From: Flavobacterium collinsii
Lineage (GTDB): Bacteria > Bacteroidota > Bacteroidia > Flavobacteriales > Flavobacteriaceae
NCBI RefSeq assembly: GCF_902804485.1
Contig: NZ_CADCST010000045.1
Span: 1 to 64,000, forward strand
DNA: 64,000 bases
Direction of reading: 5' to 3'
In this document: positions 1-9,500 of the stretch, in pieces
Layout of the letters: each line of letters opens with the position of its first letter
Numbering within the stretch: the stretch's first letter is position 1
Program-made: the position numbers and the translations under genes
The notes under the pieces: generated by a model
Database searches by the model: none
What the model saw: only the letters and a program-made list of their open reading frames with translations
What the model was told of the DNA's origin: nothing

Positions 1-55
1 TAGAGTAGTCTTTTTGTGTACGCTTTACATAGCGTATTTCTTGAGGTACTTCCAT
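1..55 (-). CDS. IS3-family transposase OrfA, N-terminus only (cut by window edge)
   Basis: An ATG at 55 on the minus strand opens a frame reading MEVPQEIRYVKRTQKDYS up to the window edge. The VKRTQ-DYS block just before the helix-turn-helix is what I recall from OrfA proteins of IS3-like elements in Bacteroidota. In such elements OrfA binds the IS ends, and a -1 frameshift with OrfB makes the active transposase. Only 18 residues are visible, so neither the frame's integrity nor OrfB can be judged. Confidence rests on that short block. Confidence 0.5.
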   Translation of the reverse strand, partial: MEVPQEIRYVKRTQKDYS

Positions 56-94
56 AATGATACTTTTTGTGTATCGCTATTTCAGGACTAGACA
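1..94 (-). mobile_element. Edge of an IS3-family insertion sequence (partial)
   Basis: The first 55 bases encode, on the minus strand, the start of a protein resembling IS3-family OrfA. The terminal inverted repeat should lie just upstream of it. On the minus strand a sequence beginning TGTCTAGTCCTGAAATAG starts at 94 and has the 5'-TG typical of IS3 ends, so I place the probable outer end near 94. The other end and the target duplication lie outside the window. The boundary is inference from the motif alone. Confidence 0.45.
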
Positions 95-107
95 TTTTAA
101 ACAAAAA

Positions 108-146
108 AAACCTCCAAAATCAAATGACTTTGGAGGTTTCTATTTT
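108..146 (-). terminator. Rho-independent terminator, probably bidirectional
   Basis: An 11-bp perfect inverted repeat, AAACCTCCAAA (108-118) and TTTGGAGGTTT (129-139), has a 10-base loop. Read on the minus strand it is followed by a run of T, which fits termination of the secreted-protein gene ending at 173. A weaker T-rich stretch follows on the plus strand. Confidence 0.8.
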
Positions 147-172
147 TTTGTGGAATGAATCCCTATTTTACA

Positions 173-619
173 TTAGTTTATGTCGTTAAACTCGTGTAAT
201 GACTTCAATGTGCTTTCGTAAAATAAAATTGCAGCAATTAAATTCCCTTTATCTGAATAAGGCATCATTTTTCTCTGAAAATCTACCGTTGTATCCAAAA
301 ATATTGTTGTTCCTTCGGCTTGACCGTCTAATACTTTTTTGTGTTCACTATCGTCCGGAATACCTAAGTCAGACATCGTTACTCCAGGTTTTGTAACCAA
401 AGCGATGTACGGAAGTGTTTTTACTAAAACTTTAATACGCTCAATGTATAATTCCAAAAGTTCTCCTTTTTGCATACCACTCAATTCTTTTTGATCATGG
501 TATTTGCGGATAATGGCTGTTGTACTGATTATACTTCTTGGAGCATTCTTTGCCTGTGCTGAAATAGCACCAGTTGCCAGAAAGAAAAAGAAACTTACTA
601 AAATAATACTATTTTTCAT
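173..619 (-). CDS. Hypothetical secreted protein, 148 aa
   Basis: I place the start at the ATG at 619, because the product then begins with a clean Sec signal peptide (MKNSIILVSFFFFLATGAISAQA, read in pieces). Upstream extension would put about 20 non-signal residues before it. The mature part is about 125 residues, mostly helical, with no cysteines and no motif I recognise. It should be periplasmic, or outer-membrane associated by an unknown route. It stands alone: the terminator at 108-146 closes it and the next gene is over 200 bases away. Function unknown. Confidence 0.6.
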   Translation of the reverse strand: MKNSIILVSFFFFLATGAISAQAKNAPRSIISTTAIIRKYHDQKELSGMQKGELLELYIERIKVLVKTLPYIALVTKPGVTMSDLGIPDDSEHKKVLDGQAEGTTIFLDTTVDFQRKMMPYSDKGNLIAAILFYESTLKSLHEFNDIN

Positions 620-834
620 TTTATTAATGTAATTGGTTGTTGAGGAAAACAAAAGTATACAATTTAACTTAAGCGGCAACTTTAATGATTCCTTTTTTTT
701 TAAAAAAAATTAACAATTTGCATTATATCAATCTATAGGACAATTCTGAGGTGCTGGAGAGCACATTTTACGGCTATAACAATTCATCATATTAAAAAAA
801 ACCTAAAAAATTTTACAGAAATTCTTCCGGTCGC

Positions 835-1470
835 TTACGATTTAATTACCCTAAAACGTCCCGGATACTTTATCCAGATACTTTTTTTATTGCCGTAATA
901 ATCCATAAAATCTTCACAAACAAAAACGGCATGTGCCGTAGACCAGGCAACAACTCCACAAAATTCACTTCCCGATTGTCGCTTTAACTTTAACACTTGT
1001 TTGCCTTCTTTAAACCCTAAATATTTGTAAATGGTTGGAGTATATACTGAACCATCTTCCAAATCCTCCAATGCTTCATCAAAAGTTGATATCTTATCTA
1101 TGATTTGCTTGTATTTTGCCATTACTGCGTAGGTCAATATTGCATAATCTGTTATTTTTTCGCTTTCACAATTGTCTTTTATATAGATAAAACCAGCAGA
1201 TATTGTTGCTTTATTTATTTCTTCTTCTTTCAGATTGAATGATGCATTATTTTTTAAAATGATTTTATGTGAGTTATCCTCCATTTTCTCATTTATAAAA
1301 AGATTGTCTAACCCATAAACATTTAAAGAGGCTTTAATAAAAGCAATCGATGAACAATTGGTGCGTTCTCCCTGCTTAAAACTTTCGAATATTTTATCTG
1401 AACTTAATTGTGAATAAGAAGTTGAACTGACAAACATTAAAAATAAAAATATTGAAGTAACAGCTTTCAT
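835..1470 (-). CDS. Secreted protein with papain-like Cys/His arrangement, 211 aa
   Basis: A signal peptide (MKAVTSIFLFLMFVSSTSYSQ) leads a mature region of about 190 residues. Early in it is NCSSIAFIKA, a cysteine at the start of a predicted helix as in papain/calpain-fold peptidases. Near the C-terminus is WSTAHAVFVCEDF, a histidine entering a beta strand, followed by DYYGNKKSIWIKYPGRF. The Cys...His order and spacing fit a papain-like fold, but I cannot name a family and catalysis is not shown. Two more cysteines (FCGVV, VCEDF) could form a disulfide. It is monocistronic, with AT-rich DNA on both sides. Alternative: a non-enzymatic periplasmic protein. Confidence 0.55.
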   Translation of the reverse strand: MKAVTSIFLFLMFVSSTSYSQLSSDKIFESFKQGERTNCSSIAFIKASLNVYGLDNLFINEKMEDNSHKIILKNNASFNLKEEEINKATISAGFIYIKDNCESEKITDYAILTYAVMAKYKQIIDKISTFDEALEDLEDGSVYTPTIYKYLGFKEGKQVLKLKRQSGSEFCGVVAWSTAHAVFVCEDFMDYYGNKKSIWIKYPGRFRVIKS

Positions 1471-1994
1471 TGTCTTAAAGTTTTGTAATTGCTCCCCAAT
1501 TCATTTTTGGGAATATAATTGATTCTACAAATCTATAAAAATCAACTCATACTTGTTCTTAAGTTTTATCAAAAAATGTTAAGGACACACTAAGTAAATC
1601 CTTTTAAAATAGTTACAACAATGTTAACCAAAAGCTTGGCCTGTTTTGGCATAATTGTTTTGACTTTCCGTGATTTTAAATCAATTAAATACGATGGTAA
1701 TCTGTTAGAACCAGTGAATATCTAATCGCGTTTTTTTGTATCGAAAATCTCTATTCCACAATTAACCTACTTCTATTAAACAAAATCCACTCTTCAATAA
1801 AACCATATAAATACCTGTTTTTAAACCAGTTAAAACCAATAATCCGTTTTTTAACTAATTTTACATTATCCAAACTTACCCCCTGACTATCATTCAAGAT
1901 CATACTATTCCGGCAGATAGAAAAATGATTTTTTTTAGAAGTACTTCATTTTGAAAATAAAACAGAACCAATTCATAAATTATAACAAACTATC
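1471..1994. other. Non-coding intergenic region
   Basis: This is an AT-rich stretch between the divergent secreted-protein and muramidase-like genes. It must hold both promoters, but I see no convincing TAnnTTTG element, hairpin or repeat. No plausible small reading frame stands out. Confidence 0.5.
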
Positions 1995-2780
1995 ATGGCG
2001 ACAACAGTACCTCCAGACAAAAAAAGCAATTACGAAAAATTATTTGCCTCCTGTATCCTTAAAGAAGCTAAGTATCCTGAAATCGATGCGCTGGTAGCAA
2101 AAATAGTCTCGAACAAAACCAGGTATCAATCTGTGGGTGATCCCTTAAATATTCCCTGGTATATCATTTCAATTATACACTGTATGGAAGGAAGTTTAAG
2201 GTTTGACACTCACCTTCACAACGGTGATCCGCTTACCAAGCGTACGGTTCACGTTCCCGTGGGACTTCCAAAAGCCGGAAATCCGCCATTTACATGGGAA
2301 TTCAGCGCTAATGATGCTTTAATCTATGACAAACTAAACTCATGGACCGATTGGAGTATCTCGGGAATTCTCTACAGACTGGAATTGTTTAATGGCTTAG
2401 GTTATTACAAACAAGGAATTAATTCACCTTATTTATGGAGTTATTCCAACCACTATACTAAAGGCAAATACGTTCAGGATGGTAAGTATGATCCAAACGC
2501 AGTTTCTAAACAATGCGGCGCCGCTGTTTTGTTGCGACGTATGATGGAGCAGCATTTGATTACCCTGCCCAATCCCCACATCGTAGAGCGCATACTACTT
2601 CAGGGAAATAAAACAAGCTATTACTCGGGAACGGTTACCAGCGAAGCAACAGAATTACAAAAACTGCTAAATAGTGCCGGAAGCGTCCTAAGAATTGACG
2701 GCAAAGCGGGAGAAAGAACTTCAACCGAGTATTTTAAATATAGCAAAACGTATCTAAAAGGAGATCCCAGAAGAGTTTAA
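1995..2780 (+). CDS. Phage-type lysozyme/muramidase-like protein, 261 aa
   Basis: The central region carries blocks I recall from a lysozyme-superfamily group annotated as peptidoglycan-binding proteins: WYIISIIHCMEGSLRF, with a glutamate in the usual position of a lysozyme catalytic acid; THLHNGDPLT; the conserved GNPPFTWE; YLWSYSNHYTKGKY; and SKQCGAAVLLRRM. The last 60 residues (LQKLLN...LRIDGKAGERT) look like a short peptidoglycan-binding repeat with the DGxxGxxT turn. There is no signal peptide, so export would need lysis, a phage/tail route or leakage. No phage genes flank it. The predicted role is cleavage of the glycan backbone of peptidoglycan; activity and substrate are inference. 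Confidence 0.7.
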   Translation: MATTVPPDKKSNYEKLFASCILKEAKYPEIDALVAKIVSNKTRYQSVGDPLNIPWYIISIIHCMEGSLRFDTHLHNGDPLTKRTVHVPVGLPKAGNPPFTWEFSANDALIYDKLNSWTDWSISGILYRLELFNGLGYYKQGINSPYLWSYSNHYTKGKYVQDGKYDPNAVSKQCGAAVLLRRMMEQHLITLPNPHIVERILLQGNKTSYYSGTVTSEATELQKLLNSAGSVLRIDGKAGERTSTEYFKYSKTYLKGDPRRV

Positions 2781-2832
2781 ACCCCATCTTTAATTAGTCA
2801 CTATTTTTTTTTCCATTCTACATTCAATCGTA

Positions 2833-2840
2833 TAACTTTG
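2833..2840 (+). promoter_or_regulatory. Candidate -7 element (TAACTTTG)
   Basis: TAACTTTG matches the Bacteroidota -7 consensus TAnnTTTG. It lies only 5 bases before the response regulator ATG at 2846, so transcription would begin at or very near the start codon and the mRNA would be essentially leaderless. I see no clear -33 TTG. Confidence 0.4.
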
Positions 2841-2845
2841 TAGAG

Positions 2846-3529
2846 ATGAAAATTTTAGTAGTAGAAGACGACCAAAGAGTGGCTGAGTTGATTCAGCGGG
2901 GACTTACTGAACATGGATTTTTCCCTACAGTGGCTTATGATGGTCTCTCTGCGAAAAAACTGATGTTGCAGAATCCTTTCGATCTGGTTATTACCGATAT
3001 CATCCTCCCAAAAATGGACGGGCTTGATTTGTGTAAAGAGATACGTTTGATAAAACCTGATCTTCCTATCATTATGTTAACTGCTTTGGGCTCAACAGAT
3101 GATAAAGTGGAAGGTTTTGATGCGGGAGCCGATGACTATCTCACAAAACCCTTTGAAATGAGGGAACTGTTAGTTCGTATCAGAGCTTTGCTAAAAAGAA
3201 GCGGTAGTAATTCAATTCATACCACCGGGTTTATTTTAAAGTATGACGAACTTGAAATGAACCTGCAAACCAAAAGTATCAGAAGAAATGAAACTGAAAT
3301 AAGCCTTACTCCAAAAGAGTTTAAACTTTTAGAGTATATGCTCCAAAATCCAGAACGAGTGCTTTCCCGAGTAGAAATAGCCCAAAAAGTGTGGGATACT
3401 CATTTTGATACCGGCACCAATTTTATTGATGTCTATATCAACTATCTGAGGAAAAAAATTGACAGGGATTATGATAAAAAACTCATTCATACAAAATCGG
3501 GGATGGGATTTATTTTGAAAACAGAATGA
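2846..3529 (+). CDS. OmpR/PhoB-family response regulator
   Basis: This 227-aa protein has an N-terminal receiver domain with acidic pair Asp8-Asp9, phospho-acceptor Asp51 in VITDIILPKMDG, a conserved Thr in LTALGS and Lys in YLTKPF. The C-terminal winged helix (about 130-227) ends in the usual INYLRKKID...IHTKSGMGFIL. It should be phosphorylated by the kinase encoded next, which overlaps it by 4 bases (ATGA). Binding to direct repeats is usual for this family; the 11-bp CTAAT array at 5138-5175, upstream of the RND operon, is a natural target by position. The metal or other signal is not visible. It resembles the second regulator at 38734 closely in architecture. Confidence 0.93.
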   Translation: MKILVVEDDQRVAELIQRGLTEHGFFPTVAYDGLSAKKLMLQNPFDLVITDIILPKMDGLDLCKEIRLIKPDLPIIMLTALGSTDDKVEGFDAGADDYLTKPFEMRELLVRIRALLKRSGSNSIHTTGFILKYDELEMNLQTKSIRRNETEISLTPKEFKLLEYMLQNPERVLSRVEIAQKVWDTHFDTGTNFIDVYINYLRKKIDRDYDKKLIHTKSGMGFILKTE

Positions 3530-4893
3530 AAACAAGAACCCGGCTAACCCTATTATTTACCCTTGTCACGGCCACTATTCTATTAGTGTTTGCTGCTATT
3601 ATTCTGATTTCGGCAAAAGAAAACAGAGAAAAAGAATTCTATGCATTGTTAAAGAAAGAGGCGATCACCAAAGCCAATTTATTTTTGAATGCTGAAGTCG
3701 ACAGTAAAACACTACAGGACATTTACAAAAACAACAGAGCCACCTTAAACGAGGTTGAAGTTGCCATTTATACCCCTGCTTTCCACCTACTCTATCACGA
3801 TGCTGTTGAGATTGATGTGGTCAAAGAAACCAAGTCAATGATTAATGAAATTGCCCGTAAAGGCGAAATAAAATTTTATCAAAAAGATTGGCAAGTTATA
3901 GGCATGACCTATCGATTCCAGGGAAAAGAATACATTATTACTGCCGCTGCATACGACGGATTTGGATACAGCAAATTCTACAACCTCCTTGAGACCTGCA
4001 TCATTGTTTTTATCTTATCGATTTTGTTGCTGTACGTTGCCGGTCGTTTTTTTTCGAAAAAAGCGTTTGAACCTATTGTTAAAATGACCAACAAAGCCAA
4101 AACCATTTCGGCTACAAATCTTGATCTGCGACTGGACACTTCCAAAAACAAAGATGAAATTACCGAACTGGCTACTACGTTCAATAAAATGCTAAACCGT
4201 CTCGAAAATTCCTTCGACTCTCAGAAACAATTTGTTTCAAACATTTCACACGAACTACGAACACCGCTTTCTGCAATTATTGCCGAATTAGAACTCTCAA
4301 CCCATAAAGAACGCAATAACAACGAATATAAAATGGTCATTCAAAATACTTTACAGGATGCTAAAAAACTGGCCAAACTCTCCAACAGTTTACTTGATCT
4401 TGCTAAAGCCAATTATGATCCTTCAGAAATTGCTTTTAAACAACTTCGTATTGATGAAGTTTTATTAGATGCCCGCCAACAAGTTCAAAAGTCAAATCCG
4501 GACTACAATATAACCATCCACTTCGAGAACGATTTTGAAGACGACAGTCAAATTTCAGTTCATGGAAACGAGTATCTCCTAAAAGTTGCTTTTGTCAATT
4601 TATTTGAAAATGGCTGTAAATTTTCTGATGACCATCAAAGTATTGTATCTATTTCATTTCTCAATAATAAAATAGAGCTTCATTTTTCAGACAATGGAAT
4701 TGGTATTTTACCAGAAGAACTCGAACATATTTTTACTCCGTTCTACAGAGGTTCTAATAAAATTTACGCCGATGGAAATGGTATTGGTCTTTCCTTAACA
4801 AAGAAAATCATTCTGCTCCACAAAGGGAATATCACCGTTACTTCCAAAAAAAATAAGGGCACAACTTTTATCGTAGCGTTCAACTTACAATAG
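3526..4893 (+). CDS. Sensor histidine kinase, HAMP type
   Basis: This 455-aa inner-membrane kinase has TM1 at about 6-28, a periplasmic sensor of about 125 residues and TM2 at about 156-176. A HAMP linker follows, then a HisKA domain with the phospho-acceptor His242 in ISHELRTP. The HATPase domain shows an N-box (FVNLFENGCKFS), DNGIGI and GNGIGLSL. The sensor has no histidine- or methionine-rich metal site obvious by eye. It is translationally coupled to the response regulator by ATGA. The efflux operon begins 432 bases downstream, so copper/zinc-type or envelope stress is a reasonable but unproven stimulus. Confidence 0.93.
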   Translation: MKTRTRLTLLFTLVTATILLVFAAIILISAKENREKEFYALLKKEAITKANLFLNAEVDSKTLQDIYKNNRATLNEVEVAIYTPAFHLLYHDAVEIDVVKETKSMINEIARKGEIKFYQKDWQVIGMTYRFQGKEYIITAAAYDGFGYSKFYNLLETCIIVFILSILLLYVAGRFFSKKAFEPIVKMTNKAKTISATNLDLRLDTSKNKDEITELATTFNKMLNRLENSFDSQKQFVSNISHELRTPLSAIIAELELSTHKERNNNEYKMVIQNTLQDAKKLAKLSNSLLDLAKANYDPSEIAFKQLRIDEVLLDARQQVQKSNPDYNITIHFENDFEDDSQISVHGNEYLLKVAFVNLFENGCKFSDDHQSIVSISFLNNKIELHFSDNGIGILPEELEHIFTPFYRGSNKIYADGNGIGLSLTKKIILLHKGNITVTSKKNKGTTFIVAFNLQ

Positions 4894-5137
4894 CATTTTT
4901 TCAATTCTATAGCTTCTCTATTCACTCTCAAATGGCTGTCACAAAAAGCATGACAAGGCAGGCATACACACCAAGCAAACACGCTTTATTTCAGATCATT
5001 AAATGCGTTTTACTCACTATTAGCTTTAAAAAGAAATATCCTGTATTTTATTCCTAATACTTGCATCAAACAGCGGTGTATTCTCTTTATTTTATCCGCT
5101 TATTTTCTAAAATCCAAAAGCAGTTTTGCACTATTTT

Positions 5138-5175
5138 CTAATAGAATTCTAATTTTTTTCTAAAAGGTCTCTAAT
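5138..5175 (+). promoter_or_regulatory. 11-bp-periodic direct repeats (CTAAT x4), candidate response-regulator operator
   Basis: CTAAT occurs at 5138, 5149 and 5171, and CTAAA at 5160, so four copies sit at exact 11-bp spacing on one face of the helix. OmpR/PhoB-family regulators bind such arrays. The array lies about 20 bases upstream of a TAATTTTG -7 element and upstream of the RND efflux operon, next to an OmpR-type regulator gene. Assignment to that regulator is inference. Confidence 0.55.
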
Positions 5176-5197
5176 GGCTCTTTCGGGAATGCCTGTC

Positions 5198-5205
5198 TAA
5201 TTTTG
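5198..5205 (+). promoter_or_regulatory. Candidate -7 element (TAATTTTG) of the RND operon
   Basis: TAATTTTG fits TAnnTTTG. No TTG is seen at the -33 position, where the CTAAT array ends, as expected for an activator-dependent promoter. The predicted start near 5212 would give a 5' leader of about 110 bases. Confidence 0.4.
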
Positions 5206-5325
5206 CGCCAGATTTAAGGATCATGATTTGTTGCTGTAGCACACGATGTGTTACCCTACCAATACTACTGTTCCCAAATTTTCTGCGGTCATGCTGTACC
5301 TATAGCGAACCACAAAATTTAATTA

Positions 5326-6519
5326 ATGCGTAAAAATCAAAATGACATGACATTAAACACTACAAAACTTTTCAGGCTTCAACTATCAAAAATCTATCCT
5401 CGAAATCCCGAATGTAAAAACCTCTTACTCGCTATAACGGCCGCTTCAATGTTAGTGGCCTGCCAGAACAAAACCGAAAAAAAAGAGGTTGAAAACTTTT
5501 CTTTAAAAGGAGATACGGTCCTGATTCCGCAAAAATCAAATATTGCCTTCAAACTAAAGTTCCAAACCGTTAAAAATGAGCCCTATCAGTTCGAATTACA
5601 AACTGCCGGAACTGTCAAAGCAATTCCAAATTCGTATGCCGAAATTGCTCCCCCTTTTTCAGGAAGAGTCACCAAAATACATGCAAGATTAGGAATGAAA
5701 ACATTGCCCGGGACACCTTTATTTGAATTGGTTTCTCCTGATTTTACAGCTGCCCAGAAAAACTTCTTCCAGGCTAAATCGGGGTATGAGGTTGCCAGAC
5801 TCTCGTTAAAACGGCAAAAAGACTTAAAAACTCACGGTGTTGGTTCTCAGAAAGATCTCGAAGAAGCCGAAACCAACTTCGAAATCAGTGAAAAAGAATA
5901 TCAAAATGCAATTGCCAGTCTTAAAATTTTTGGAGTAAACACAAACAAACTGGTTTTCGGTCAGCCCTTAGTCATCACCTCACCCATTGCCGGTGAAGTG
6001 ATCACCAATGAACTGGTATTGGGACAGTATTTAAAAGAAGATGCCGGACCGAAAGCAAAAGTTGCTGATCTCAAAAAAGTATGGGTTGCCGGCCAGATTA
6101 AAGAAAAAGACATTCATTTTTTGCAAGAACTACAAGGGGCCGAAATCAGTTCCGGCGCTTATCCGAACACAAAAATTTCAGGCAAAATCTATCATGTCGA
6201 CGAAATCATAGACGAGGATACCCGAAGCGTACAGGTATTAATAGCCTGCAACAATACCGATCATATCCTTAAACCGGGAATGTTTGTCTCTGTAAAATTT
6301 ACAGACAAGCCCATGAATACCTTGTTCATACCCGCCAAAGCAGTATTACAAATCAATGACAAAAGCTTCGTCTTTGTCCAATCAGAGCCGGGCAAATACG
6401 TCCGTCGTTACATCGAGACCGGAATATCGCAAAATGGAAAAATAGCCGTGCTCTCAGGATTAAAATCAAATGAAACAATTATCAGTGAAGGAGCTTTTTA
6501 TCTCCTTGGAGCGAAATAA
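5326..6519 (+). CDS. RND efflux periplasmic adaptor (CusB/CzcB type) lipoprotein
   Basis: This 397-aa membrane-fusion protein has a lipobox MLVAC with Cys46. It then shows the lipoyl half-motif (APPFSGRVTKIHARLG), an alpha-hairpin (FTAAQKNFFQAKSGYEVARLS... to ...LKIFG), a second lipoyl half (ITSPIAGEVITNELVLGQYL), and the beta-barrel and membrane-proximal domains. It would bridge permease and outer-membrane channel. The start at 5326 gives an unusually long 30-residue n-region; Met8 (5347) is the only nearby alternative. It is the first gene of a three-gene operon, with 8 bases to the permease. The metal specificity of the adaptor cannot be read; there is no His- or Met-rich N-terminus. Confidence 0.9.
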   Translation: MRKNQNDMTLNTTKLFRLQLSKIYPRNPECKNLLLAITAASMLVACQNKTEKKEVENFSLKGDTVLIPQKSNIAFKLKFQTVKNEPYQFELQTAGTVKAIPNSYAEIAPPFSGRVTKIHARLGMKTLPGTPLFELVSPDFTAAQKNFFQAKSGYEVARLSLKRQKDLKTHGVGSQKDLEEAETNFEISEKEYQNAIASLKIFGVNTNKLVFGQPLVITSPIAGEVITNELVLGQYLKEDAGPKAKVADLKKVWVAGQIKEKDIHFLQELQGAEISSGAYPNTKISGKIYHVDEIIDEDTRSVQVLIACNNTDHILKPGMFVSVKFTDKPMNTLFIPAKAVLQINDKSFVFVQSEPGKYVRRYIETGISQNGKIAVLSGLKSNETIISEGAFYLLGAK

Positions 6520-6527
6520 ATGACTTT

Positions 6528-9500
6528 ATGAAACAAAATATATTTGAAACAACAATAGCAAAACGCTGGTTAATACTGGCATTATTCTTACTTCTTTCTT
6601 TGTTTGGATATTATTCCTGGAAGCAACTTTCTGTTGAGGCTTATCCTGATATCGGCGATGTCACCTCACAAGTCGTAACGCAGGTTCCGGGTTTGGCAGC
6701 GGAAGAAGTTGAACAGCAAATCACCATTCCGATAGAACGAGCCATAAACGGTTTACCTGGCTTACATGTAATGCGAAGCAAAAGTACTTTTGGTTTATCA
6801 ATGGTAACGATCGTTTTTGATGACGGTATTGAAGATTATTTTGCCCGCACCAGAATTCAGGAGCGCTTAAATGATGTCCAACTGCCTTATGGTGCTGTTC
6901 CGAGTTTAGACCCACTAACCTCTCCTACTGGTGAAATTTACCGCTATATCATTGAAAGCAAAAACCATGACCTAAGAGAGCTGAGCGAACTACAGGAGTA
7001 CACCATTATTCCGCGTATCAAACAGGTATCGGGAGTGGCTGATGTCACTAATTTTGGAGGAATCACAACACAATACCAAGTAGAACTCGATCCCGCTAAA
7101 CTTGAGCAATATAGTTTATCCTTAAGTGAAGTAACAGAAACCATCGAAAAAAATAATGCAAATACAGGAGGAAGTGTTATCGATCGTGGAGACCAGTCGT
7201 ATGTGGTACGCGGAATCGGTTTGGTAAAAAATCTGGAAGATATTGGACGCATTGTTGTAAAATCGGTAAATGGAGTCTCTATTTATTTGAGTGATATCGG
7301 AAAGTTAAAATATGGTAATCTGGAACGTAAAGGAGCTTTAGGGTACACCGACAAACGCGGAGTTGACTATTCGGACAATATCGAAGGAATTGTATTGCTG
7401 CTCAAAAACCAAAACCCCTCTGTGGTATTAAAAGGGGTCAACGAAGCAGTGGACGACCTCAATAAAAATTACCTTCCTGAAGGTGTTAAAATCCACGCTT
7501 TTCTGGACCGCACTAGTCTGGTAGAAACAACACTTACTACTGTCTCTCATACATTGTTGGAAGGAATGGTACTCGTAATTATTGTTTTAATTGTTTTTCT
7601 GGGCAGTTGGAGAGGTGCTTTATTGGTCGCTATTACCATTCCTATTTCGCTTTTGATTGCTTTTATTCTGATGAAATTCACTCATATTCCTGCCAATTTA
7701 CTTTCTCTTGGAGCAATTGATTTTGGTATTATTGTCGATGGAGCCATTGTGATGATGGAAACCATTCTAAAAAAACGGGAAGATAACGAAGATGAAGAAC
7801 TCACCGAAAATAATATTGCCAGCAGCGTAAAAAGTGTGGCACGTCCCATCTTTTTTGCCACTCTGATTATCATAACAGCGTATTTGCCATTGTTTGCATT
7901 TGAGCGTGTAGAGAAAAAATTATTCACTCCTATGGCTTTTACAGTAGGATATGCGCTTTTTGGCGCTTTATTGGTTGCTTTACTGCTGATACCCGGATTG
8001 GCTTATTTCATCTATCGCAAGCCACAAAAAATGTATCATAACAAATGGCTGGAAAAACTAACCAGTGCTTACCATCATCGCATACAGAAAATAATGCAGG
8101 TCCCTAAAAAAGTATTTACACCTCTGATTGCAGTATCAGTTCTCGCTTTTATACTTACTGCCGTGGTCGGAAAAGATTTTTTACCACCATTGGATGAAGG
8201 ATCGATCTGGCTGCAGGTGACCTTACCTCCCGGTATTACTTTAGAAAAATCGAAGGAAATGAGCGACACACTGCGTCATCGTACTTTAAAACACGAAGAA
8301 GTAACTTACATGATGGTACAGGCAGGTCGTAATGATGACGGGACTGATGCCTGGACGCCTTCGCATTACGAATGCAGCATGGGCCTAAAACCCTACAAGC
8401 AATGGAAATCAGGAAAAACAAAAGAGAATTTAATAAAAGAATTATCTGCCGAATATGCTACTATGCCGGGCTATAATATTGGTTTTTCGCAACCCATGAT
8501 CGATGGGGTGATGGACAAAATCTCAGGTGCTCACAGTGAACTGGTGGTAAAAATATATGGCGAGGATTACAAAGAAACCAGACGAATTGCGGAAGATGTC
8601 ATTAAAACCCTTCAGGAGGTAAAAGGTGCCGTCGATCTTGCTATCGATCAGGAACCGCCATTGCCTCAGGTACAAATAATTGCAGACCGCCAGAAAATAG
8701 CGCAATACGGATTAAATATCGATGCTGTTTCAGAATTAATAGAAGTGGCTATGGGTGGAAAAGCCATTTCGCAAATTTTTGTCGGCAATAAAGTATATGA
8801 TATTACCGCACGCTATAACGAAGAAAGCCGAAATGATCCTGAAAAAATAAGCAACCTGATGCTTACCAATTCCGAAGGTGTCAAAATCCCGTTGTCACAA
8901 GTATGCGATATCAAACTTAATACCGGTGAAAGTACCATTGCCCGTGAAATGAACAAGCGCCATCTAACGGTTCGCCTGAATTTAAGAGGAGCCGATTTAA
9001 GTTCTTTCTTAAAGGAAGCACAATCTAAAATTGAAGAAAAAGTAAAATACAACCACGCAAAATTTAAACTAAAATGGGGAGGACAATTCGAAAATCAGGA
9101 ACGAGCTTATAGTCATTTAGCCATTATTCTCCCTCTTGCATTAGCCTTAATGTTTGTGCTGCTATACGGTGCGTTTGGAAAATTTCGTCAGGCAGGACTG
9201 TTAATGAGTATTGTTCCATTGGCATTATTTGGTGGCATGTTAGCCCTTACTGTCCGCGGGATGACGCTCAATGTATCCTCAGCAGTAGGTTTTATCGCTT
9301 TATTTGGTGTTGCAATACAAAATGGAGTTATTATGATTTCACACATTAATCAGCTTCGTAAAAACGGAATAGCATTACTCGAAGCCGTAATCACTGGCGC
9401 TAAACAACGCTTCCGTCCTGTTTTAATGACGGCTACTGTCGCAATACTAGGTTTATTGCCCGCTTCATTAGCCACAGGAATAGGCAGTGACGTGCAAAGA

